From the NCBI GenBank assembly GCA_014380605.1, contig JACMJO010000399.1, positions 1 to 17,180 on the forward strand: a DNA stretch of 17,180 bases. The letters run 5' to 3'. The position numbers were made by a program, and so were the translations under genes. Every line of letters begins with the position of its first letter. Position 1 is the first letter of the stretch. Source of the stretch: Fimbriimonadaceae bacterium. Lineage in GTDB: Bacteria; Armatimonadota; Fimbriimonadia; Fimbriimonadales; Fimbriimonadaceae. Below are positions 6,431-12,782 of the stretch, piece after piece. The notes under the pieces were generated by a model. That model made no database searches. It was not told the DNA's origin and saw nothing but the letters and a program-made list of their open reading frames with translations.

Positions 6431-6446
6431 GATATGACGATATATC
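6431..6446 (-). promoter_or_regulatory. Candidate LacI-family operator O2 upstream of the PA14-ThuA-DUF1080 gene
   Basis: GATATGACGATATATC is an imperfect 16-bp palindrome with a central CpG (12 of 16 positions symmetric), the shape bound by LacI-family dimers. It differs at only two positions from the site 14990-15005 upstream of the lacI-family gene of this window. It lies in the 54-bp gap between the beta-lactamase-fold gene stop and the start of the 1100-residue protein gene, 37 bases upstream of its ATG, where a bound repressor could block initiation. The core CGATATATCG (6438-6447) is itself a perfect 10-bp palindrome. Confidence 0.5.
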
Positions 6447-6447
6447 G

Positions 6448-7572
6448 CTAAAGCTTCTTGTCTAGGACGGCTCTCATCAGTTCCACAAGGTAGCCGTGAG
6501 TGGACCTCCCCAATTGCCGGAAATCGTCGGTATTGAACTGAATGGCAACCGCAATCCCGTGATCTGGAAAATACTCCATCTCCGACAGCCAGCCAGGAAA
6601 CCAGCCGCCATGGCCATAGCTTATGCCGAGAGGAGTTTTGCGGATTTGCACGCCAAGCCCATACTGCCCAAGCGGCCCAGCGTCAACACCCCTTAACATC
6701 TCGGTCTCGGTCTCCGGTGAAAGCACGGAGCCTCCATAGAGGGCCATAGACCACTTGGCAAGGTCCAATGCGGTCGAAGCAAAGCCACCACCGCACCACT
6801 CCATCTGAGGGTTGAAGACCATCTTGCCATCCTTAACCATCGGCCCGCGAGCGAAGAAAGGACCGAAGGTGGCGAAACCGACGGCAAGGTCGGGAATCTG
6901 TAACTTGTCGGACGGAATGGTCCGATCAAGCTTGAGCGGTTTGATGAACCAGTCGTTGACGAGCGTGTACATCGCCTTGCCCGCAATCTTCTCCAGGACT
7001 AAACCCAGGATGATGTAGTTGGTATCCGCGTAGGAAAACTTCTCGCCAGCGGTGGCAAGGGGTTTCGCCCCGCGAGTTACCACCAGAAGGTCCTCATACT
7101 TCCAAACCTTCAACGGGTCCTTTGCGATCAGGTCCGTGAATGCAGGACTCTGAACGTGCTCAGGAATCCCGCTCGTGTGGTTCATCAGACTACGCAGAGT
7201 TAGGCCCGGCGCATTTGGGAGTTCCTTGAACCATGCGCGATCTCCAAGGTATTTCGAGACCTTCTCGTCAAGCGAGATCGATTTCTCCTTGGCCACTCGC
7301 AAGAACGACGCCGCCACAAAGGTCTTGCCGATGCTCCCTGCAAGCATTCGGTCGCTTGGCAAGAGAGGCTTGTCTTTATCCTTCTCGAACTTGCCTACCG
7401 AAAATGTTGCCGACTTGCCGTCCGCCCAGACGATGCCTACGGTTGCTCCGGGAAAGCCCCGTTCCTTAAAAAGCTCTTGAAGCCGCGTTTTAGCACGGTC
7501 TACAGCCTCGAAATGTTGGCAGTAACCAGGGGAGGTTACGAGCAGCAGGCTAAAAAGCAATCCTGATCGCAT
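6448..7572 (-). CDS. Secreted serine hydrolase, beta-lactamase / D-Ala-D-Ala carboxypeptidase (S12) fold
   Basis: A 374-residue exported member of the class C beta-lactamase/DD-peptidase superfamily. A hydrophobic leader (MRSGLLFSLLLVTSPGYC) points to export. The nucleophile motif S80-I-G-K83 is clear. The second motif, usually Y-x-N, reads Y181-A-D183 in FSYADTNYIILG, with Asp in place of Asn. The third motif is H321-G-G (SYGHGGWFPG), the common variant of KTG in esterase-like members. LRSLMNHTSGIPEH is the typical family signature. Length fits the family. Such proteins act on peptidoglycan peptides, D-peptides or esters; a true beta-lactamase role is not implied. The gene lies between an ABC ATPase (46 bases upstream) and the sugar-degradation gene, all on the minus strand; no shared function is evident. 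Confidence 0.85.
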   Translation of the reverse strand: MRSGLLFSLLLVTSPGYCQHFEAVDRAKTRLQELFKERGFPGATVGIVWADGKSATFSVGKFEKDKDKPLLPSDRMLAGSIGKTFVAASFLRVAKEKSISLDEKVSKYLGDRAWFKELPNAPGLTLRSLMNHTSGIPEHVQSPAFTDLIAKDPLKVWKYEDLLVVTRGAKPLATAGEKFSYADTNYIILGLVLEKIAGKAMYTLVNDWFIKPLKLDRTIPSDKLQIPDLAVGFATFGPFFARGPMVKDGKMVFNPQMEWCGGGFASTALDLAKWSMALYGGSVLSPETETEMLRGVDAGPLGQYGLGVQIRKTPLGISYGHGGWFPGWLSEMEYFPDHGIAVAIQFNTDDFRQLGRSTHGYLVELMRAVLDKKL

Positions 7573-7618
7573 TATCGCAAGCTACGGTCAAGACGAACGC
7601 CCAGGTTCCAAACCAGTC

Positions 7619-8353
7619 TCATTCCTCTGCAGGGGGCAGGTTAGCGAGTTCGACTTTCGCATCCAGTCGGTTGGTTACAGGTTCATCGGAAACTGCGCGG
7701 CCGTCTTTAAAACGGATGATTCGCTTGCAGTGAAGGGCGATGTCTGCCTCGTGGGTGACGATGATGACGGTCTTCCCTTGCTCGTTCAACTCCTGAAAAA
7801 GCGCCATGATTTCGACGCTGGTTCGCGAGTCGAGATTTCCGGTTGGCTCGTCGCCAAAGATCAGCACGGGCTCGTTTACAATCGCCCTGGCGATTGCTAC
7901 GCGTTGTTGCTGGCCACCCGAAAGCTCGCTTGGCTTGTGGTGGGATCTCTGCGTCAACCCAACTCGGTCAAGCGCCGCCATGGCTCGCTTGGTGCGGTCT
8001 TTCGCTCCGGCATACATGAGTGGCAGTTCAACATTTTTCACCGCGCTCGTCCTGGGAAGCAGATTGAAATTCTGGAACACGAATCCAATGTTCTTGTTTC
8101 GGATTTCGGCAAGCTGATTGTCGTTCATGTTAGCGACATTCTCGCCATTGAGAAAAAAGTCGCCCTTGCTTGGTCGGTCGAGGCATCCAACCAAGTTCAT
8201 GAATGTGGACTTACCGGCTCCAGAGGGTCCCATCAACGCGACAAACTCACCCTTCTCAATCGTGATATCCACGTCCCGCAAGGCGTGAACGACGACATCG
8301 CCCATTTCATAGTCCTTTCCCAAGCCCTTCGTTTCAATCACCGGGTTGCTCAT
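7619..8353 (-). CDS. ABC transporter ATP-binding protein, LolD/MacB type
   Basis: A 244-residue cytoplasmic ATPase. All motifs are present in order: Walker A G42-P-S-G-A-G-K-S-T50, Q-loop Gln Q94 (FVFQNFNLLP), signature LSGGQ 144-148, Walker B LIFGDEP with D168-E169 followed by D-loop TGNLD, and switch His H201 (IVTHE). The spacing and the NFNLLPRTSAVKNVELPL stretch are typical of the MacB/LolD/FtsE-like family that powers export of lipoproteins, peptides or drugs rather than uptake. No FtsX/MacB permease or periplasmic adaptor gene lies next to it in this window; the gene downstream is a serine hydrolase. The partner may be encoded elsewhere, or the ATPase may serve a distant permease. The last ~25 residues form a short acidic tail after the family's usual end. 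Confidence 0.9.
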   Translation of the reverse strand: MSNPVIETKGLGKDYEMGDVVVHALRDVDITIEKGEFVALMGPSGAGKSTFMNLVGCLDRPSKGDFFLNGENVANMNDNQLAEIRNKNIGFVFQNFNLLPRTSAVKNVELPLMYAGAKDRTKRAMAALDRVGLTQRSHHKPSELSGGQQQRVAIARAIVNEPVLIFGDEPTGNLDSRTSVEIMALFQELNEQGKTVIIVTHEADIALHCKRIIRFKDGRAVSDEPVTNRLDAKVELANLPPAEE

Positions 8354-8414
8354 TGCTTGGACTCTACGCTACCTGAATGAACAAATGGGCCTAGGGCCTG
8401 AGTATTTAGCAAAG

Positions 8415-8432
8415 TCTTCCAAATATGGAAGA
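8415..8432 (+). promoter_or_regulatory. Leader hairpin covering the ribosome-binding region of the metalloprotease gene
   Basis: TCTTCC (8415-8420) and GGAAGA (8427-8432) can pair across an AAATAT loop. The right arm is the best purine-rich ribosome-binding candidate before ATG 8441, so folding could limit translation. Whether this works in vivo is unknown. Confidence 0.3.
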
Positions 8433-8440
8433 GAAGAACC

Positions 8441-9601
8441 ATGAATAAACCAAACTCAGCCAAGTTGCGTCACGCTTGGGCGCCGGTCGCCGTGTTCACA
8501 CTCGCGCTACTACTTATTTCGTGTGGCGGCGGCGGTGGAGGAGGAGGATCCTCGACGGTCACTGGTGGGAGTTCGGGAGCGACCACCGGTACGTCGAGTA
8601 CGGGAACCTCGACGACTGGCACGTCGACGACGGGTGTCACAACGGGAACCTCGACGACTGGCACGTCGACGACGGGCGTCACAACGGGAACCTCGACGAC
8701 CGGCACGTCAACCACGGGAGTCACAACAGGGACAACGGGAACCACCGGCACTACCGGAACCACAGGTACAACCGGAACGACGGGGACAACAGGTACTACC
8801 GGTACCACAGGAACGACCGGCACTACGGGCACGACTGGCACCACAGGTACGACCGGCACTACTGGTACGACCGGCACTACTGGTACGACCGGCACTACAG
8901 GTACGACCGGCACCACAGGTACCACTGGCACTACTGGTACGACGGGAACGACGGGAAGTCCCAATGGGCCTCTGGGATGTCCTTTGGACACGTACGCTCC
9001 CAATTACTGCGAAGATACCGATCCAGGTTCCGGCCAACCTAACACCATCCACTGGTGGGATCACTTCGCCCTTAAGGTTTATTTCACCTCAGACCCAACG
9101 ATTCAAGGTCAGCAGCTTTCAACGGTTACCATGAACGGATTCAATGCTTGGGCATCGGTCGCGGGCCAGAACGTTGCCGTTCAAGTCGGAACCGCAGGCG
9201 AGGCCAATGTCGTTGTCACGTTTGAGAATCTTGCCTCTCAACCCGGCGGCGGACAGTGGGTGGGCCAAGCGGGCTGGAGCTACAACCCGTTCACCTTTGA
9301 AGCGGCAAGCGCAACCGTGACGCTTAGAACTTGGAATGGAATGACTCTGAACCAAGTCGCGGACGGATTGCGTAGAACGGCTCAGCATGAGTTTGGCCAT
9401 GTCATGTTTATGGGCGGGCATAGCGAGGATTCTGCTGACACGATGTACCCATCCGGGACGATCAATGCGTATACCCCGCTTACAACCAGAGACCTCAATA
9501 GCCTGAACACGGCTTACTGCGGATTCTTTGGGAATCGCGCTCCAACCCGCTCCGGCTTTGGAACCCTCGTCAAAGCGAAGATCGACTGTCCTCGACGCTA
9601 G
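8441..9601 (+). CDS. Lipoprotein metalloprotease with Thr-Thr-Gly stalk
   Basis: A 386-residue predicted surface lipoprotein. The N-terminus is a lipoprotein signal with lipobox LISC (C28), followed by eight glycines. Residues about 54-95 are three copies of a 14-residue GTSTTGTSTTGVTT unit, then 26 uninterrupted Thr-Thr-Gly triplets to about residue 172. That stalk has the Gly-X-Y periodicity of collagen-like proteins and many Thr residues that could be glycosylated. The C-terminal domain (about 175-386) has a zincin signature: H316-E-F-G-H320 then H327, and a Met-turn D333-T-M-Y-P downstream, as in matrixins. Between the second and third His there are six residues rather than five as in HExxHxxGxxH metzincins. 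A likely cell-tethered peptidase held away from the surface. The stop codon overlaps that of the convergent VOC gene. ATG 8441 was preferred as it opens the signal sequence. Confidence 0.8.
   Translation: MNKPNSAKLRHAWAPVAVFTLALLLISCGGGGGGGGSSTVTGGSSGATTGTSSTGTSTTGTSTTGVTTGTSTTGTSTTGVTTGTSTTGTSTTGVTTGTTGTTGTTGTTGTTGTTGTTGTTGTTGTTGTTGTTGTTGTTGTTGTTGTTGTTGTTGTTGTTGTTGTTGTTGTTGSPNGPLGCPLDTYAPNYCEDTDPGSGQPNTIHWWDHFALKVYFTSDPTIQGQQLSTVTMNGFNAWASVAGQNVAVQVGTAGEANVVVTFENLASQPGGGQWVGQAGWSYNPFTFEAASATVTLRTWNGMTLNQVADGLRRTAQHEFGHVMFMGGHSEDSADTMYPSGTINAYTPLTTRDLNSLNTAYCGFFGNRAPTRSGFGTLVKAKIDCPRR
8602..8727 (+). repeat. Three tandem copies of a 42-bp unit
   Basis: A 42-bp unit starts at 8602, 8644 and 8686 and differs only at scattered bases between copies. 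It encodes GTSTTGTSTTGVTT. The near-identity at DNA level indicates recent duplication inside the metalloprotease stalk. Confidence 0.9.
8723..8956 (+). repeat. 26 tandem 9-bp units encoding Thr-Thr-Gly
   Basis: The tract is 234 bp, 26 units of the form ACN-ACN-GGN. The protein repeat is perfect while third bases vary (acg/act/acc/aca; ggc/ggt/gga/ggg), so selection has kept the amino acid pattern. Pieces such as acgaccggcactactggt recur, suggesting expansion by recombination or slippage in 9- or 18-bp steps, which never changes the frame. Confidence 0.95.
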
Positions 9602-10047
9602 TCGTTCTGTAACAGCTCGATGTGGACTCCCAATTTATCTTGGGAGTCCACATAAGCGTATCTGCCTCCCGTGTACTCTCCGAACTGATTGGTCGGGATT
9701 CCAACGCCGTGAAGGTTCTCTCTCGTCGCTTTCATTGATGGCGTTTCAAAGGCGATGTGTTGCACTGAATCGCCATACTCGTTGAGGTGCTTCTGCCAGG
9801 AACTTGGGCGGCCATCTGGCTCGATCAGCTCGATGGCTACCTGACCCACTTGGAAGAAGCAAAGTTTGGCGGTTGCCTCACTAGGCTCGCCCTCGTAGTG
9901 GGTTTGAGCATCCGCAAAGCCCGCCGTCTGAATGATCGGAGGTTCATCCACACCCAAAAGTCGAGCCCATTCGGATCGAGTTCGCTCGATGTCCTTAACC
10001 ACAATGCCGATCTGTGTCACTTTGTCGGTGCCAAGAAGATTTGCCAT
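9598..10047 (-). CDS. VOC / glyoxalase-fold protein, methylmalonyl-CoA epimerase-like
   Basis: A 149-residue cytoplasmic protein made of two beta-alpha-beta-beta-beta modules. The pattern VTQIGIVVKDIERTRSEWARLLG at the N-terminus, VGQVAIELIEP in the middle, SVQHIAFETPSMKATRENLHGVG opening the second module, and LGVHIELLQ at the end is that of methylmalonyl-CoA epimerase-like VOC proteins. Candidate metal ligands are Q12, E73, H97 and E144; the classical epimerase set is His-Gln-His-Glu, so the first two differ. The substrate is therefore uncertain. The last codons contain a perfect 13-bp inverted repeat, and its TAG overlaps the stop of the opposing metalloprotease gene. Start ATG 10047 has only a weak ribosome-binding site. 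It is 86 bases downstream of the S41 protease gene and separated from it by a likely terminator. Confidence 0.78.
   Translation of the reverse strand: MANLLGTDKVTQIGIVVKDIERTRSEWARLLGVDEPPIIQTAGFADAQTHYEGEPSEATAKLCFFQVGQVAIELIEPDGRPSSWQKHLNEYGDSVQHIAFETPSMKATRENLHGVGIPTNQFGEYTGGRYAYVDSQDKLGVHIELLQND
9621..9652. repeat. Perfect 13-bp inverted repeat within the VOC coding end
   Basis: TGTGGACTCCCAA (9621-9633) and TTGGGAGTCCACA (9640-9652) pair perfectly around a six-base loop TTTATC. The repeat lies in the last codons of the VOC gene and about 20 bases downstream of the convergent metalloprotease stop. No T-run follows either arm, so it is not a standard intrinsic terminator, but its strength and position between convergent genes suggest a transcript-end or RNA-stabilising role. 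Confidence 0.85.
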
Positions 10048-10075
10048 TGCCTAGCAAGTTACCAAAACGTCACAA

Positions 10076-10109
10076 ACAAAAAGAAAAGGAGCGAAGACTC
10101 CTCCGCTCC
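10076..10109 (-). terminator. Likely intrinsic terminator after the S41 protease gene
   Basis: On the minus strand, GGAGCG and CGCTCC (10109-10104 and 10093-10088) form a six-pair GC-rich stem with a ten-base loop, directly followed by TTTTCTTTTTG (10087-10077). It begins about 25 bases after the S41 gene stop (10134). The opposite strand has only a short ATTTTT after the stem. Confidence 0.6.
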
Positions 10110-10133
10110 ATTTTTCGTTGATCCTAACTGGGA

Positions 10134-11399
10134 TCACTTAGCAGCTTTCAACTTCTCGACCGCTTTGACTACAACCGGATCTTTTCCATCCTGGCTTGCA
10201 CCGGTGACTTCCTCATCGGGAACGATCGGATTCTTCTCAAGGCGCACACCTTTAATAGAAACGTAGTCGCTAACCGGGTATTGGATCTGGAAGCCCTGAG
10301 GTAGGGTGCCGAACACGGAGGCGAGGACGGCCCCCGCCGATTTCGTTCCAAGGATCGGCGCACTAATCGTTTCTCGAAGCCCCATCGCAAAGATTTCCGA
10401 CGCGCTGGCCGAACCACGATTGATCAGAACCGCCACTTTGCCCTTGAAGGGCTCGATGCTTTGCTTGCGAGTCTTGTACTTGTTCTTCGCGGCAGCGGCA
10501 ATCACGACCGGATCGATGGAGGGAGTGTGATCCTTCTCATAGTCGGTCACCGTGTTGCGGCTGATGAACGTGCCAATGTCGGTGTCGGGCTTTACAAAAA
10601 GGCTGAGGAGGTGGATGAGGCTTGCCGTGGAGCCGCCTCCATTGGAGCGAAGGTCGACGATAAGGTTCTTCGCCTTGCCGTTTGCTTCCTTCATGAGGGT
10701 CTCGATGTTGTCGCGGCTGTATCCGCGACTGAACGTCCAGATCTTCAGGACGGCGGTTTCCTCATCAATCCATGTTAACGTCTCAGGCCGGGCCGTCGAT
10801 ACTCTTGCCCGCTTGAGGGTGAGTTCCTTCTCAGCTTCGCCGGACTTAACTTTGAGCTTGACTTCGCTTCCGTCCTCGCCATTCAGGACGGCCGAGTTCT
10901 CGGGGGCTTTGCCGTCGACTTGGGTAATGATGTCCCCTTGTTTGATGCCGGCTGTTTCGGCGGGGCTCTTTGGCAAGACTGTGGTGACGACCAGCGCGTT
11001 GTTCTCGGTTCTCGCCATCACACCGATGCTAACCACGCTCGTTCGATTTCGGTTATCGGCCTGTCGGGGCGTCAGGAAACGGATATGGCTGATGCCAAAA
11101 TCGCGCAAGGCACGATTGACGATTCGGCTGAGATCGACTTCTTTCTCAGCCTTCTCAAGGTCATCCTTTTGCTTGTCGATGAATTCGGGCCACTTCTTGA
11201 GGTCGACCCCGGGAACGAACGCCCGGTTCTCCATGATATTGGCCAGCGACTTGAGAACTTCTTCTCTTTGCTCCTTCGTCAGAACCCGCTCGCCTGGGGG
11301 AGGGGTTGTGGGCGGGGTTGTTACAGGCGGCGTCTGGCCGAGGGCAAGCACCGCGAATAGGGCCAAGGCGGCACTTAGAAGCGACCGATGAAGTTTCAT
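10134..11399 (-). CDS. S41 family C-terminal-processing-type serine protease with PDZ domain
   Basis: A 421-residue exported protease. A signal peptide (MKLHRSLLSAALALFAVLALGQ) is followed by a Pro/Thr-rich linker (PPVTTPPTTPPPGE, 24-37). A helical N-domain covers about 38-118, a PDZ domain about 122-200 (ALVVTTVLPKSPAETAGIKQGDIITQVDG is the peptide-binding core), and the S41 catalytic domain about 205-400. Catalytic residues are visible: NRGSASASEIFA with S332 as the probable nucleophile and K353 in GTKSAGAVL as the general base; NLIVDLRSNGGG is the other family signature. Proteins of this type cleave periplasmic or envelope proteins near their C-termini. The N-terminus is shorter than in E. 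coli Prc and resembles the CtpA group. Start ATG 11399 has GAGGT about 11 bases upstream. Confidence 0.92.
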   Translation of the reverse strand: MKLHRSLLSAALALFAVLALGQTPPVTTPPTTPPPGERVLTKEQREEVLKSLANIMENRAFVPGVDLKKWPEFIDKQKDDLEKAEKEVDLSRIVNRALRDFGISHIRFLTPRQADNRNRTSVVSIGVMARTENNALVVTTVLPKSPAETAGIKQGDIITQVDGKAPENSAVLNGEDGSEVKLKVKSGEAEKELTLKRARVSTARPETLTWIDEETAVLKIWTFSRGYSRDNIETLMKEANGKAKNLIVDLRSNGGGSTASLIHLLSLFVKPDTDIGTFISRNTVTDYEKDHTPSIDPVVIAAAAKNKYKTRKQSIEPFKGKVAVLINRGSASASEIFAMGLRETISAPILGTKSAGAVLASVFGTLPQGFQIQYPVSDYVSIKGVRLEKNPIVPDEEVTGASQDGKDPVVVKAVEKLKAAK

Positions 11400-11473
11400 G
11401 ATAATTGCATACCTCGCGAGGGTAGTTGAATGGTTCCGACGATTTGCTCTAAACAGAGTTCACCGCATCTAGA

Positions 11474-12451
11474 TTACGACCTTTTTCTAAGTCCTTGGCA
11501 AAAATGATGAACCCAACCTGGCCCGACCTCTCGGAGAGACGGATTGTCGACTCGGTCAAGTATCCATCTACTGACTCCCCCAAGCCGAATGCGCAAGAAG
11601 AGTGGAAGAAAGTCGATCGTTTGCGGCGGCAAGGGCCGAATGCTCTCGTATCCTTCGAGCATCGCTTCCTGGATGGCTTCGTACCGTTCCTCGTTTAAGT
11701 GGAAGGCAAGAGCGGCGGCAAAGTCGTAGTAAAGGAAGCCATATCCGGTGTCGTCGAAGTCGATGACATTTAGCTCCTCGCCCTCTAACAGAATATTGCC
11801 GATGTGCAAATCGGAGTGAATAAGTCCGTAGTTCAAAGGCGACTTTTCTAGCTTTGCCAAGGCATGCCTGGCCTCTCGATCCATATCGACAACAAAGCGG
11901 CGATCTTCCTCGGATAAGCCCTCGATCGGTTTGTCGATTCGATGGACGCCTCGGTCTTGAAGCGCCCAATCATGCAGGTGTATTCGCTCAAGTCCTGCAG
12001 GGGGCTTCCAGGTCTGAGCGAATTCGTGCAAGCGGGCCATAACGATTCCGATCAACCTTGCCTCCTTGGGTGTCAGCCTATCCCTAAGGAATTCGCCATG
12101 CATCCAACGCAGGAGAACCACATTTCTCGGCTCGGGCACCTCCTGAGTCTCAACCGTCACGACCTTTCCGAGATAAGGCTCCGGCACTCGAAACTGATGT
12201 TCTCGCAAGGCATGAAGGAAGGCAATTTCGCTCTCTAAGGTAGCGAGGGTTTGTTGTCCGGGTCGGCTAATCCGAAGGTTGAACTCTCCTTCTGCACACT
12301 TGACGTAAAAAGTGGTGTTCTCAAAATGAACCAGGGGTTTGATTTCGATTGGAGAAACGCCAAATTCTGCAAGAGCCTTCTCCCCCAATTGTTGCAGCCG
12401 AGCGATCTGCTCCTCCTGGGTAAACGCACCAAACTCTTCCGGTGAAATCAC
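11474..12451 (-). CDS. APH-fold phosphotransferase, SrkA/homoserine-kinase-like
   Basis: A 325-residue cytoplasmic kinase of the aminoglycoside phosphotransferase/choline kinase superfamily. The catalytic loop is H212-S-D214-L-H-I-G-N219 and the metal-binding motif is D231-F-D-D. N-lobe strands TTFYVKC and FNLRISRP and helix LESEIAFLHALR are followed by a hinge region RNVVLLRWMHGE. Length and layout resemble the stress response kinase SrkA (YihE) and related small-molecule kinases; the substrate cannot be told from sequence. The frame stays open upstream to 12814, but that part runs antisense through the GlsB-like gene and is low-complexity and proline-rich, so I placed the start at GTG 12451, where similarity to the family begins. 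No good ribosome-binding site supports any start. It diverges from the GlsB-like gene, 67 bases apart. Confidence 0.75.
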   Translation of the reverse strand: MISPEEFGAFTQEEQIARLQQLGEKALAEFGVSPIEIKPLVHFENTTFYVKCAEGEFNLRISRPGQQTLATLESEIAFLHALREHQFRVPEPYLGKVVTVETQEVPEPRNVVLLRWMHGEFLRDRLTPKEARLIGIVMARLHEFAQTWKPPAGLERIHLHDWALQDRGVHRIDKPIEGLSEEDRRFVVDMDREARHALAKLEKSPLNYGLIHSDLHIGNILLEGEELNVIDFDDTGYGFLYYDFAAALAFHLNEERYEAIQEAMLEGYESIRPLPPQTIDFLPLFLRIRLGGVSRWILDRVDNPSLREVGPGWVHHFCQGLRKRS

Positions 12452-12518
12452 GGGCGAATTATGAAACGTCCTAGGCACTTGAAACCTATTTGTGCGAACA
12501 GCGATCTGATGTGATGAT

Positions 12519-12782
12519 ATGGGACACGGATTTATATGGTGGGTCGTTGTTGGAGCGTTGGCTGGAATTCTGGCGAAGGCGATCAGTCCTGGAGACAAAG
12601 GCGAGCCGAAAGGATGCATTCTGACCATCCTTCTCGGGATAGCGGGCTCCGTAATAGTGGGCTTTATCATGCGGAATGTCTTGGGCGATACGGATGGCGG
12701 AGGCTTCATCGGCACCCTCGTCGGAGCGACGATCGGCGCACTTGCCCTAATCTTTATTTTCAAGAAGTTCTGGGCTAGGTAG
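12519..12782 (+). CDS. GlsB/YeaQ/YmgE family small membrane protein
   Basis: An 87-residue integral membrane protein of the transglycosylase-associated / GlsB-YeaQ-YmgE family. Three hydrophobic segments are visible: about 6-22 (IWWVVVGALAGILAKAI), 33-50 (CILTILLGIAGSVIVGFI) and 62-82 (GFIGTLVGATIGALALIFIFK). The glycine-rich GALAGILAK and GIAGSVIVGF motifs are typical. Members are induced by stress in several bacteria; their biochemical role is not known to me. ATG 12519 has no clear ribosome-binding site. The last 36 bases overlap the end of the helicase gene on the other strand, and the start faces the APH-fold kinase gene. Confidence 0.88.
   Translation: MGHGFIWWVVVGALAGILAKAISPGDKGEPKGCILTILLGIAGSVIVGFIMRNVLGDTDGGGFIGTLVGATIGALALIFIFKKFWAR

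Noticed and set aside
8602..8956. CRISPR array
   Set aside because: Repeats are contiguous, of 42 and 9 bp, in frame and encode a regular Thr-Thr-Gly protein stalk; there are no unique spacers.
8470..9003. Antisense 177-codon Val-Val-Pro frame
   Set aside because: It is the complement of the ACN-ACN-GGN repeats, which cannot produce stops on that strand; no start signal or domain.
11412..11421. CCTCGCGAGG palindrome before the S41 protease gene as an operator
   Set aside because: It overlaps the likely ribosome-binding site GAGGT, has no second copy in the window, and the length alone is weak evidence.
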